DNA from: Mediterraneibacter glycyrrhizinilyticus
GTDB taxonomy: Bacteria > Bacillota > Clostridia > Lachnospirales > Lachnospiraceae
NCBI RefSeq assembly: GCF_015560805.1
Contig: NZ_JADMSO010000001.1
Coordinates: forward strand, 186,001-250,000
Direction: 5' to 3'
Length of the DNA: 64,000 nucleotides
Shown here: positions 34,150 to 43,195 of the stretch, one piece after another
How the letters are laid out: the number at the start of each line of letters is the position of its first letter
How positions within the stretch are numbered: position 1 is the first letter of the stretch
Position numbers and translations under genes: made by a program
The notes under the pieces: model-generated
The model's input: the letters and a program-made list of their open reading frames with translations, nothing else
What the model was told of the DNA's origin: nothing
Database searches by the model: none

Positions 34150-35550
34150 ATGAAGTATCAAAATGGAAAAATGTCAGATGTGCAGATCGCGTATATCGGA
34201 GGAGGATCCCGCGGTTGGGCGTGGACTTTTATGACAGACCTTGCGCTGGAGCCGGACATGAGCGGAACGATCCGCCTGTACGACATTGATAAAAAGGCGG
34301 CGGAAGCGAACAAGATCATCGGAAATCAGGTGACGGCAAGAGAAGATGCTGTCGGAAAATGGGAGTACGAAGCGTACGACAGTATTCAGACGGCGCTGGA
34401 GGGCGCGGATTTTGTCGTCCTTTCGATCTTGCCGGGAACATTTGACGAAATGGCTGTGGACGTACATATGCCGGAACGTCTCGGTATTTACCAGTCGGTC
34501 GGAGACACCGCAGGTCCGGGCGGGATCATGCGTGCGCTCCGTACGATCCCGATGTATGTGGAGATCGCCGAGGCGATCCGCGATCATGCGCCGAATGCAT
34601 GGGTCATCAACTACACCAATCCGATGAGCCTTTGTGTGAAAACATTGTATCATGTATTTCCGCAGATCAAAGCTTTCGGATGTTGCCATGAAGTGTTCGG
34701 CACACAAAAAGTATTAAAAGAGATCGTGGAGCAGAAATTCGGCGTCGAAGAGATCGACCGTTCCGAGATCCAGGTCAATGTACTCGGAATCAATCACTTT
34801 ACGTGGTTTGATTATGCATCCTACAAAGGGATCGACCTGTTCCCGGTTTACAAAGAATATATCGACGCACATTACGAGGAGGGACACCATGAGCGCGACA
34901 AGCATTGGATGAATTCCAGTTTTGAGTGCGCGCACCGCGTGAAATTCGATCTGTTCCGTCGTTACGGCATGATCGCTGCGGCGGGAGACCGTCATCTGGC
35001 AGAATTTATGCCGGGAAATAAATATTTGAACGATCCGGAGACTGTGACCGGATGGAAGTTCGGGCTGACAACGGTTGACTGGAGAAAAGAAGATCTGAAA
35101 AACAGACTGGAGAAGAGCCGTAAATTAGTAGCGGGAGAAGAGCAGGTAGAATTGAAGCCGACCGGCGAGGAGGGCATTCAGCTGATCAAAGCGCTCTGCG
35201 GACTGCGAAGAATGGTAAGTAACGTCAACATTCCGAACACGAGTTTACAAATCAAAAATCTTCCGGCAGATGCGATCGTGGAGACAAACGCGGTATTTGA
35301 GCGGGATGCGATCCGTCCGGTTGTGGCAGGGGAAATCCCGGAAAATGTAAAGACGCTGATCATGCCGCATGTTGAAAATCATGCATACACCTTGCAGGCG
35401 GCGCTTACATGCGATAAAGAACTGGTAGTCAAAGCATTTTTGAACGATCCGATCGTCAAAGGAAAGAATTGTAAAGAGGAAGATATCAGACAGCTTGTGG
35501 ATGATATGATCGCGGCAACGGCGAAGTATCTTCCGGATGGATGGAAGTAG
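34150..35550 (+). CDS. Glycoside hydrolase family 4, probable alpha-galacturonidase
   Basis: 466 aa from ATG 34150. The NAD-binding N terminus is IAYIGGGSRGWAWTFMTDLA, followed by the GH4 segments INYTNPMSLCV and FGCCHEVFGTQ. The metal-binding tetrad reads CHEV, the motif reported as specific for alpha-galacturonidases within GH4 (alpha-galactosidases and alpha-glucuronidases carry other versions). GH4 enzymes use NAD+ and Mn2+ in an elimination mechanism. It would release galacturonic acid from imported pectic oligosaccharides. Confidence 0.88.
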   Translation: MKYQNGKMSDVQIAYIGGGSRGWAWTFMTDLALEPDMSGTIRLYDIDKKAAEANKIIGNQVTAREDAVGKWEYEAYDSIQTALEGADFVVLSILPGTFDEMAVDVHMPERLGIYQSVGDTAGPGGIMRALRTIPMYVEIAEAIRDHAPNAWVINYTNPMSLCVKTLYHVFPQIKAFGCCHEVFGTQKVLKEIVEQKFGVEEIDRSEIQVNVLGINHFTWFDYASYKGIDLFPVYKEYIDAHYEEGHHERDKHWMNSSFECAHRVKFDLFRRYGMIAAAGDRHLAEFMPGNKYLNDPETVTGWKFGLTTVDWRKEDLKNRLEKSRKLVAGEEQVELKPTGEEGIQLIKALCGLRRMVSNVNIPNTSLQIKNLPADAIVETNAVFERDAIRPVVAGEIPENVKTLIMPHVENHAYTLQAALTCDKELVVKAFLNDPIVKGKNCKEEDIRQLVDDMIAATAKYLPDGWK

Positions 35551-35569
35551 GAAACGAAAAGAGAAGAAC

Positions 35570-35627
35570 AGAGGGCTGATGCGCAATGAGAATGAGTCGA
35601 GGCGTGTCAGTCCTCTTTACTCTTTTG
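35570..35627 (+). terminator. Terminator after the GH4 gene
   Basis: AGAGGGCTGA and TCAGTCCTCT form a 10-bp stem (one G-U), flanked by AAAAGAG and ACTCTTTT that extend it. Confidence 0.75.
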
Positions 35628-35644
35628 GGATTCAGTGATAGAAT
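35616..35644 (+). promoter_or_regulatory. Promoter of the selenium operon
   Basis: TTTACT, a 17-nt spacer and TAGAAT. It overlaps the 3' edge of the GH4 terminator and lies about 40 nt before yedF. Confidence 0.55.
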
Positions 35645-35684
35645 ACATCTATAAGTGCGAAAAACAGGAAAGGGGATGAGGTTT

Positions 35685-36326
35685 ATGATTACAGTAGACG
35701 CGATGGGGGATGCCTGCCCAATCCCGGTGATCAAGACGAAAAAAGCGTTGGCAGAGCTGAACGGAAGCGGAGAATTGGAAGTCTTTGTGGACAATGAGAT
35801 CGCAGTGCAGAATGTATCCAAGATGGCGGCAAATGCGGGCGGCGATGTGGCGAGCGAACAGATTTCCGAGGGAAAGTACCGCGTGGCAATCCGTCTGGCG
35901 GGGGATGGTACGGCCGGAGAAAGGGATACGGAAGAAGCGGAAGAAAAAGCAGAAGAAAAACAGGCAGAGAAGACTGCCGGAAAAGAGAAGAAACATACGA
36001 TCGTCGTTGTGTCTTCCGACCGGATGGGAAGCGGAAATGATGAACTGGGAAAAGTGCTGATCAAAGGATTTATTTTTGCAGTGACCCAGTTGGACGAACT
36101 GCCGGAGCAGATGTTATTCTACAACGGCGGCGCAGTGCTGACATGCGAGGGGGCAGATACGCTGGAAGATCTGAAGAATCTGGAGGCGCAGGGCGTGGAG
36201 ATCTTAACTTGCGGAACTTGTCTGGATTATTACGGTCTGAAAGAAAAATTGCAGGTCGGAAGCGTGACGAATATGTATGCGATCGTGGAAGCGATGAACC
36301 GGGCAGATAAGATCATCCGCCCGTAA
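35685..36326 (+). CDS. yedF: Selenium metabolism protein YedF
   Basis: 213 aa from ATG 35685. The N-terminal TusA-like domain carries the reactive Cys11 in DAMGDACPIPVIK. A Glu/Lys-rich linker at about residues 80-105 leads to a DsrE-like domain ending ILTCGTCLDYYGLKEKLQVG. YedF (sulfurtransferase-like) occurs only with selenium-using genes and is thought to carry selenium to SelD. It is the first gene of the sel operon. Confidence 0.93.
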   Translation: MITVDAMGDACPIPVIKTKKALAELNGSGELEVFVDNEIAVQNVSKMAANAGGDVASEQISEGKYRVAIRLAGDGTAGERDTEEAEEKAEEKQAEKTAGKEKKHTIVVVSSDRMGSGNDELGKVLIKGFIFAVTQLDELPEQMLFYNGGAVLTCEGADTLEDLKNLEAQGVEILTCGTCLDYYGLKEKLQVGSVTNMYAIVEAMNRADKIIRP

Positions 36327-36387
36327 GCAGAGAATGACGCCGGAAAATGACGTCGACAGGGTGTTTGGAGAAAGGAGAAATTCACAG

Positions 36388-37434
36388 ATGAAGACAAGAG
36401 AAGAGATCCGTCTGACTCAGATGAGCAGTACCGCCGGATGAGCGGCCAAAATCGGTCCTGAGACCCTTGCCCAGGTTCTGGGCAAGCTGCCGAAATTCCA
36501 GGATGAAAACCTCCTGGTGGGACTGGAGACGTCGGATGACGCCGCAGTCTATCGGATCACGGAAGAAATCGCAATGATCCAGACGGTGGATTTTTTCACG
36601 CCGGTAGTGGACGATCCGTATACATTCGGACAGATTGCGGCGGCGAATTCGTTGAGCGACGTCTACGCGATGGGCGGAGAACCGAAGATCGCGCTGAATA
36701 TCGCGGCGTTTCCGAACTGTTTGGATGTTGAGATATTGGGAGAGATCCTGCGCGGAGGCGCAGAGAAAGTAAAAGAAGCAGGAGCCGTTCTTGTGGGCGG
36801 ACATACGATCCAGGATAACGAGCCGAAGTACGGGTTGTGTGTTTCCGGATTTGTACATCCCGAAAAAGTGTGGAAGAATTACGGGTGCAGACCGGGAGAC
36901 GTTCTGATTCTGACGAAACCGATCGGAAGCGGCGTCGTCAACACTGCGGTGAAAGCGCAAATGGCGTCGGAGGAAGCCGCCAATGATGCGATCCGCGTGA
37001 TGGCGTCGTTAAATAAGTATGCAAAAGAAGTATTCGAGCGATATGAGATCTCGGCGTGTACCGATGTGACCGGATTTGGTCTGCTCGGACATTGCGCGGA
37101 GATGGCGTCGGCAAGTGATGTGACGCTGGAATTATATCCGGAACAGATCCCGCTGATCAAAGAAGCGAAATCTTACGCAAGTATGGGATTGGTTCCGGCA
37201 GGAGCATACCGCAACCGGGAACATACGGAGGCGATGGTCGACGCCGGAACGACGGAGGAGGCGCTTTTGGATCTGATGTATGATCCACAGACATCCGGAG
37301 GTCTTCTGGCAAGTGTACCGCCTCAGGATGCAGACGCGATTGTCGTAGAATTGAGAGCGCGGGATCCGGAAACGGAAGTGTCAGTCATCGGGACGGTCAA
37401 AGCCCGCAGTGAGAAATGGATCCGGCTTCTGTAA
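36388..37434 (+). CDS. selD: Selenide, water dikinase (selenophosphate synthetase), selenoprotein
   Basis: Makes selenophosphate from selenide and ATP. Reading from ATG 36388 gives MKTREEIRLTQMSSTAG, then an in-frame TGA at 36439-36441, then AAKIGPETLAQVLGKLPK. The TGA sits exactly where SelD has its active-site Cys or Sec (Sec18), so it is read as selenocysteine; the total is 348 aa, the family length. A bacterial SECIS hairpin follows at 36466-36486. The remaining motifs (GLETSDDAAVYRI, GGHTIQDNEPKYGL, DVTGFGLLGH) are normal. Annotation software that treats TGA as stop would start it wrongly at 36517. Confidence 0.96.
36439..36486 (+). promoter_or_regulatory. UGA selenocysteine codon with bacterial SECIS hairpin
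   Basis: After the TGA at 36439-36441, CTTGCCCAG (36466-36474) pairs perfectly with CTGGGCAAG (36478-36486) around a GTT loop. The stem starts 24 nt after the UGA, within the range SelB needs. Confidence 0.88.
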
Positions 37435-37452
37435 ACAGACAGGAGAAAACAG

Positions 37453-38940
37453 ATGGAAAAACAGGAATGGTACCGCAGGATCCCGAAAGTGGACGTGTTG
37501 TTGGAAACGGACGGAATCCGGCAGTATATACCCGCATACGGATATGAGTGTGTGCGGGAAGCCGTGCGCGCAGAACTTTCGGATCTGCGCGCACAGATCG
37601 CGCAGTTTGCGGAGGGGGCGGCAGACGAAGACGTACTTCTAAATGAGATTTGCGTGCAGGATGACGCAGAGTCCGGTCAGTCTGCGGATTTTCGGATATT
37701 ACTGACAGATCGGATTGGAGCGCGGCTTCGGCGGATGCAGTCGCCCGGTCTGAAAAAGGTATTGAACGGAACCGGGACGATCCTGCATACGAACTTCGGC
37801 AGAGCGCCCATCGGAAAGGAAGCGGCGTCCCGCGTGCTGGAGACGGTGAGCGGCTACTGCAATCTGGAATACGATCTGGAAAAAGGACGCCGGGGGGAAC
37901 GGTGCGGACAGATTGAGAACATATTGTGCGAGATCACGGGGGCGGAGGCTGCTGTTGCGGTGAACAATAATGCGGCGGCTCTGCTCCTGATTTTGTGTAC
38001 GCTTGCGCAGGGCGGAGAGGTGATCGTCTCCCGCGGCGAGCTGGTGGAGATCGGTGGTCAGTTCCGGATTCCGGATGTGATGAAACAAAGCGGAGCCGGG
38101 CTTGTGGAAGTGGGGACGACGAACCGGACAAGGCTTTCAGATTATGAGACTGCGGTGACGGAAACGACAAAAGCAATTCTGAAAGTTCACACGAGTAATT
38201 ACCGGATCATCGGGTTTACCGAGGAGACAAGTATCGAACAATTGGCACCGCTGCGGGAGAAATACGGGATCACTCTGGTCGAGGATCTGGGGAGCGGCGC
38301 GCTTCTCGACCTGACAAAGTACGGACTGCCGGGCGAGCCGAACGTACAGGATGCGCTGCGCCGCGGGGCGGACATTGTCTGCTTCAGCGGAGATAAGCTG
38401 CTTGGCGGTCCGCAGGCAGGGATCATCGCAGGAAAAAAGGAATATATTGAGAAAATGCGTTCCAATCCTTTGTTCCGCGCACTTCGCATCGACAAGATCA
38501 CGGCGGCGTTTCTGGAAACGATCCTGTTAGAGTACCGCTCTATGGAACGGGCTCTCGTGCGGATACCGACCTTGCGGATGCTGACGCAAAATGAAAAAGA
38601 GATTGCCGAAGATGCGGCGGAATTGAAGATTTTGCTGGAACAGGCTGCATTTGACGCGGAGATCGCCTTATATCCATGCAGATCCAAGGTGGGCGGCGGC
38701 GCGCTTCCGGTGACGGAACTTCCGAGCATGGCGGTGGGGATCCGTCCGTCAAAGATCAGCGCGGAGACATTGAGCAGGCGGCTTCGCAGACTTCCGATCC
38801 CGGTCGTGACGCGCATAGAAGATGAAAATGTACTCGTGGATGCGCGCACATTTGAAATGGAGTATGCGTCGGAGTTTGTGCGGATGCTGAAAGAGGCGGA
38901 AATATTTTCCGGGAAAATGTGTGCGGAGGAGGAGCGATGA
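37453..38940 (+). CDS. selA: L-seryl-tRNA(Sec) selenium transferase
   Basis: PLP enzyme converting Ser-tRNA(Sec) to Sec-tRNA(Sec). 495 aa, close to the family norm. The start follows CAGGAGAA. Signatures: LNGTGTILHTNFGRAPIG, NNNAAALLLIL and the PLP lysine in CFSGDKLLGGPQAG. It overlaps selB by ATGA and follows selD by 18 nt, so the three are one transcription unit. Confidence 0.97.
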   Translation: MEKQEWYRRIPKVDVLLETDGIRQYIPAYGYECVREAVRAELSDLRAQIAQFAEGAADEDVLLNEICVQDDAESGQSADFRILLTDRIGARLRRMQSPGLKKVLNGTGTILHTNFGRAPIGKEAASRVLETVSGYCNLEYDLEKGRRGERCGQIENILCEITGAEAAVAVNNNAAALLLILCTLAQGGEVIVSRGELVEIGGQFRIPDVMKQSGAGLVEVGTTNRTRLSDYETAVTETTKAILKVHTSNYRIIGFTEETSIEQLAPLREKYGITLVEDLGSGALLDLTKYGLPGEPNVQDALRRGADIVCFSGDKLLGGPQAGIIAGKKEYIEKMRSNPLFRALRIDKITAAFLETILLEYRSMERALVRIPTLRMLTQNEKEIAEDAAELKILLEQAAFDAEIALYPCRSKVGGGALPVTELPSMAVGIRPSKISAETLSRRLRRLPIPVVTRIEDENVLVDARTFEMEYASEFVRMLKEAEIFSGKMCAEEER

Positions 38941-40928
38941 GACCGATCATCATCGGGATGGCAGGGCATATCGACCACGGAAAAACGGCGCTGATCCGCG
39001 CACTGACCGGACGGGAGACGGATCGGCTGGAAGAAGAACGGCGCAGAGGGATCACGATCGATCTGGGATTTACCTGGATGGATCTGGAAAATGGGATGCG
39101 CGCCGGGGTCATCGATGTCCCCGGACATGAGAAATTTATCCGGAACATGGCGGCGGGAGCACCGGGAATGGATCTGGTGTTGTTAGTGATCGCAGCCGAT
39201 GAGGGGATCATGCCGCAGACCCGGGAGCATATCGATATTCTCTCGGAACTGGGGATCCGAAAAGGGATCATTGTGCTGAACAAATGCGACCTTGTGGATG
39301 CGGAATGGTTGGAATTTGCGGAGCAGGAGATCCGGGAGGAATTGGATGAGATGGACGGATGCTGTTTTGCGGACGCACCTCTTTTACGAGTGTCGGCAGT
39401 GACCGGGGAGGGTATCGAAAGACTGATCGAGACGATCACGCGGACCGCGATACAGATCGCAGGAGAAAACGGAACGGCGTTCGGAACGCGGGGATTCCGG
39501 TTGTTTGTAGATCGGGTGTTTTCCAAAGACGGATTCGGCACGGTCGTGACCGGTACGGTGATGGACGGCAGCCTGAAAAAGGGCGATGAGCTGGAACTTT
39601 ATCCGCGCGGGGAAATCTGCCGTGTGCGGAACTTGCAGGTATATGAAGAAGAAACCGATTTTTGCAGAGCAGGGGAACGGGCGGCGTGCAATCTTTCCGG
39701 TGTGAAAAAGGAACTTCTGCACCGAGGATGCGTGCTGGCGACGCCGGGGACGTTGGAAGTGAGTCGGCTGTTTGCTGTGAAACTGCATTTGCTTCCGGGG
39801 GCGGAACGGCTTTTGGAAAACCGGAGCAGACTGCATCTGTACTGCGGAACAACGGAAGTGCTCTGTCGCGCGGTGCTTTTGGATCGGGATGTCCTGGCAC
39901 CCGGGGAATCAGCCTATGTTCAGCTTCAGCTGGAGGCGGATGCGGCGTTTGTCCGGGGAGACCGGTTTGTCGTGCGGTACTATTCGCCACTTGAGACGAT
40001 CGGCGGCGGAGAAATCCTGCATGTGGATCAAAAGAAACGGAGACGTTTCCGACCGGATGTGTTGGAAGAACTGAACATATGGGAAAACGGATCGGAAGCG
40101 GAACGATTGGAGCAGGCGATTTTTTCAGACAGAGGCATATTCTGTACGGAGAAAAGACTGGCAGATCGGCTCCGTATCGAAGAGAAATATTTGCAGGCGC
40201 TTCTTGCGGCGCTTATCGAGACGGGAAACGTTTTACAGTTCGGAAATCTGTTCTGTCATCGGAAAAAAGAAGCATGGCTTCGCCGGACAATTTCGGGACT
40301 TTTGGAAGCAAGTTACAGGACGCGCCCGTTCCGAAGAGGCATGAGCCTTTCGGAAGCAAGAAATGTATTTCTTCAGGAAGCGGAAAATGCCGGGATTTCC
40401 GAGGGAGAACGGAAGCAGGCATGGGATTCCTATCTTGCATATCTGGAAAACGAGTCGGATTTTCTGGCAGAGCGTGGATATCTTGTCGAAAGAACATATA
40501 AAATGCAACAAAATGTTGCTTTTCGGAAATGCAGAGAAGCGTTTGAAAAGGAACTTGAACAAGCGGGATTTCAGTTTACAAAAGCGGCGGTGGAATCTTT
40601 GCGGGAAAAATTGAAACAGGAAATAAAAAAGAATAAAATGTCAGATGTATTGCCGGAAAACGCGACGGAAGATTTCCTTACTTATCTGGAAGAGGAAGAG
40701 GAGATCGTCCGTCTGGATGACGGGATTTATGCAGGAAAGCGGGATCTGGATGAGGCGGTGTCATGGATCAAAGCGCAGCTTTCCGAACGGGAAAAGATCA
40801 CAGTTTCCGAATTGCGGGATCATTTGGCATGCGGACGCAAACAGGGGAAGCTGATCTTGGATCACACGGATCGGATCCGGGTGACGAGAAAAGACGGGGC
40901 GGAAAGTGAGAGGGTACGAGGAAGATGA
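38937..40928 (+). CDS. selB: Selenocysteine-specific elongation factor
   Basis: GTPase that brings Sec-tRNA to UGA codons with a SECIS hairpin. 663 aa. The G1 motif is GHIDHGKT (residues 10-17), G3 DVPGHEKFI, G4 NKCD, and domain 2 has KDGFGTVVTGTVMDG. The C-terminal ~280 residues consist of winged-helix domains that bind the SECIS RNA. The ATG overlaps the selA stop; the stop overlaps the next gene's ATG. Confidence 0.97.
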   Translation: MRPIIIGMAGHIDHGKTALIRALTGRETDRLEEERRRGITIDLGFTWMDLENGMRAGVIDVPGHEKFIRNMAAGAPGMDLVLLVIAADEGIMPQTREHIDILSELGIRKGIIVLNKCDLVDAEWLEFAEQEIREELDEMDGCCFADAPLLRVSAVTGEGIERLIETITRTAIQIAGENGTAFGTRGFRLFVDRVFSKDGFGTVVTGTVMDGSLKKGDELELYPRGEICRVRNLQVYEEETDFCRAGERAACNLSGVKKELLHRGCVLATPGTLEVSRLFAVKLHLLPGAERLLENRSRLHLYCGTTEVLCRAVLLDRDVLAPGESAYVQLQLEADAAFVRGDRFVVRYYSPLETIGGGEILHVDQKKRRRFRPDVLEELNIWENGSEAERLEQAIFSDRGIFCTEKRLADRLRIEEKYLQALLAALIETGNVLQFGNLFCHRKKEAWLRRTISGLLEASYRTRPFRRGMSLSEARNVFLQEAENAGISEGERKQAWDSYLAYLENESDFLAERGYLVERTYKMQQNVAFRKCREAFEKELEQAGFQFTKAAVESLREKLKQEIKKNKMSDVLPENATEDFLTYLEEEEEIVRLDDGIYAGKRDLDEAVSWIKAQLSEREKITVSELRDHLACGRKQGKLILDHTDRIRVTRKDGAESERVRGR

Positions 40929-41842
40929 ATTTGAAACAGTTGGAAGCTTTTGTGGAGGTGGCGGAGAAAAATAGTTTCTCCAAAGCGGCGAAGGCGTTGT
41001 ATTTGACACAGCCGACCGTGAGCGCACATATTTCGGCGCTTGAGAAAGAATTGGGCAGCAGGCTTTTGATCCGCAACACAAAAGAAGTGGAACTTTCCGA
41101 GTCGGGGAAGCGTCTGTATGAATATGCAAAACAGATTGTACTTTTGACGGCGCAGATCGAGCAGGAATTCGGAAAAAAAGAAAAACGCGGCGAGAAACCA
41201 TATTTTACGATCGCGGCGTCGACGGTTCCGGCGCAGTATCTTCTTCCGAATATCCTGATGCGTTTCCGAAGCCTGTATCCGATGGAGCAGTTCCGCATTC
41301 TTGAGAGCGACAGCGCGAGGGTTGTCGAGAAAGTGGCGGCGCGCAGGGCGGATATCGGACTGACGGGAACGGATGCAGCAGGGAAATATTGCGAATTTGT
41401 TCCGTTTTATGAGGACGAACTGATCGTGATCACACCGAATTCCGTGAAATATCAGAACCGGAAACAGAGCGGCAGCGCGCTGGAATGGATCGCAGGTGAG
41501 CCGATGCTTTTACGGGAAGAGGGGTCAGGCACGAGAAAGGAAGCGATGAAACTTTTGCAGAGAGCCGGGATTGAGGAATCGAAACTTCAGGTGATCGCCA
41601 GCATCGAAAATCCGGAGACGATCAAACGGTCGGTCGCAAGCGGAATGGGGATTTCGATCTTATCCGCATTGTCGGCACAGGATGCGGTGAGCAGCGGACA
41701 GGTGCTTGCATTTTCTTTGGGAGAAGAGAGAAGCACACGGGAGATTTATGCCGTCTATAACAAAAATTTTCAGCTTTCTGCCGGAGCAAGCCGCTTTTTA
41801 AAGCTGATCCGTAAAATGTATCCGGTTTCGGAGCAGAAATAA
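40925..41842 (+). CDS. LysR-family regulator of the selenium cluster
   Basis: 305 aa. N-terminal HTH: MNLKQLEAFVEVAEKNSF, AAKALYLTQPTVSAHISALE. The rest is the periplasmic-binding-like effector domain. It overlaps selB by ATGA, placing it in the operon. LysR proteins linked to selenium clusters are known in Firmicutes, and control of the neighbouring desulfurase and transporter genes is likely, but the effector is unknown. Confidence 0.9.
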   Translation: MNLKQLEAFVEVAEKNSFSKAAKALYLTQPTVSAHISALEKELGSRLLIRNTKEVELSESGKRLYEYAKQIVLLTAQIEQEFGKKEKRGEKPYFTIAASTVPAQYLLPNILMRFRSLYPMEQFRILESDSARVVEKVAARRADIGLTGTDAAGKYCEFVPFYEDELIVITPNSVKYQNRKQSGSALEWIAGEPMLLREEGSGTRKEAMKLLQRAGIEESKLQVIASIENPETIKRSVASGMGISILSALSAQDAVSSGQVLAFSLGEERSTREIYAVYNKNFQLSAGASRFLKLIRKMYPVSEQK

Positions 41843-41874
41843 GGAAGATTTCCTGAAAAAAAGAATGAAGTGCG

Positions 41875-41915
41875 ACAGACTGCTTATAGATTTTATCAAT
41901 AAGTAGTCTGTTTTA
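41875..41915 (+). terminator. Terminator after the yedF-selD-selA-selB-lysR operon
   Basis: ACAGACTGCTTAT and ATAAGTAGTCTGT pair over 13 bp (one G-U) around an 11-nt loop and are followed by TTTTATT. Confidence 0.85.
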
Positions 41916-41997
41916 TTATACCTTTCGATTAGACGAACGGAGAGGAATTTCGTATACTAAAGAAAGGGAAGATGCAGAGGACAGACGAGGTGAGAGA

Positions 41998-43131
41998 ATG
42001 ATTTATATGGATAATGCGGCGACGACGATGCAGAAACCGCCGCAGGTGGCGGAAGCGGTCGTCCGTGCGATGGGCACGCTTGGAAACGCCGGACGTGGGG
42101 CGAGCGAAGCGTCTCTTGGCGCGGCGCGTGTGATCTATGAGACGCGGGAGCAGTTGTGCCGGCTGTTTCACGGCGAAGATCCGCGGCAGATCGTATTTAC
42201 GTCGAATGCGACGGAAAGTCTGAATACGGTGATCGGGGGATTGATCGATCCGGAAGATCATGTCATCACAACGGCGATGGAACATAATTCGGTGCTTCGC
42301 CCGCTGTATGCGTGTGGACAGACGGGGACAGAAGTGACGATCCTGGGATGTGATGAAAAAGGAAATATTTCTTATGAGAAACTGGAAGCGGCGATCCGGG
42401 AAAATACAAAAGCGATCATCTGTACCCACGGATCCAATCTGACGGGAAATCTGAACGATGCGAAAAAAATCGGCGCGATCGCAAAAAAGCACGGAGTATT
42501 GTTTGTACTGGATGCGTCGCAGACAGCGGGGCATGTGCCGGTCGACGTACAGGAAATGCAGATTGACGTGTTATGCTTCACCGGACATAAAGGATTGCTC
42601 GGACCGCAGGGAACCGGTGGGATGTATGTGCGTCCGGGAGTGCAGATCCGTCCGCTGAAACGGGGCGGAAGCGGGATCGATACATACAATAAAGATCATC
42701 CGCCGCAGATGCCGACCGCGTTGGAGGCAGGCACGCTCAACGGTCATGGGATCGCAGGACTCAACGCCGCACTCTATTATATAGAAGAAACAGGTTTGGA
42801 AACGATTGGCAATCTTGCTCTGGAACGAATGAGGAGATTCTATGACGGTGTGTCGCGGATTCCGGGCGTGACGGTGTACGGCGATTTTTCTCAAAAAGAC
42901 CGCTGTCCGATCGTCTCGTTGAATGTGAGGGACTATGATTCTGCGGAGGTCAGCGATGAATTGCTTATGACCTATGGGATCACGACCAGACCCGGCGGAC
43001 ATTGCGCGCCGCTGATGCACGAAGCGCTCGGAAATGTAGAACAAGGCGCGGTGCGATTCAGTTTTTCCCATTACAATACGGAGGCGGAAGTGGAGGACGC
43101 CATCCGGGCGATCCGGGAGATCGCCGAATAA
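41998..43131 (+). CDS. Aminotransferase class V, cysteine desulfurase/selenocysteine lyase type
   Basis: 377 aa PLP enzyme. The N terminus MIYMDNAATTMQKPPQV, FTSNATESLNTVIGG, the PLP lysine in CFTGHKGLLGPQGTGG and the catalytic cysteine in TRPGGHCAPLMH are those of the NifS/CsdB group. Placement in the selenium island suggests that it releases selenium from selenocysteine to feed SelD (inference). It has its own upstream region after a terminator. Confidence 0.92.
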   Translation: MIYMDNAATTMQKPPQVAEAVVRAMGTLGNAGRGASEASLGAARVIYETREQLCRLFHGEDPRQIVFTSNATESLNTVIGGLIDPEDHVITTAMEHNSVLRPLYACGQTGTEVTILGCDEKGNISYEKLEAAIRENTKAIICTHGSNLTGNLNDAKKIGAIAKKHGVLFVLDASQTAGHVPVDVQEMQIDVLCFTGHKGLLGPQGTGGMYVRPGVQIRPLKRGGSGIDTYNKDHPPQMPTALEAGTLNGHGIAGLNAALYYIEETGLETIGNLALERMRRFYDGVSRIPGVTVYGDFSQKDRCPIVSLNVRDYDSAEVSDELLMTYGITTRPGGHCAPLMHEALGNVEQGAVRFSFSHYNTEAEVEDAIRAIREIAE

Positions 43132-43138
43132 CAGTCTG

Positions 43139-43160
43139 CTGTGCCGACAGTTTGGCACAG
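43139..43160 (+). repeat. Short hairpin before yedE
   Basis: CTGTGCC and GGCACAG form a perfect 7-bp stem with an 8-nt loop between the desulfurase stop and the yedE ribosome binding site; no T run follows. Confidence 0.4.
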
Positions 43161-43195
43161 GCATTCTACAAAAAGGAAAAGGAGAGTAATAGGCT

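Noticed and set aside
36517-37434. selD starting at ATG 36517 as a truncated gene or pseudogene
   Set aside because: The upstream in-frame TGA is at the known Sec/Cys site with a SECIS hairpin, and a full set of sel genes is present.
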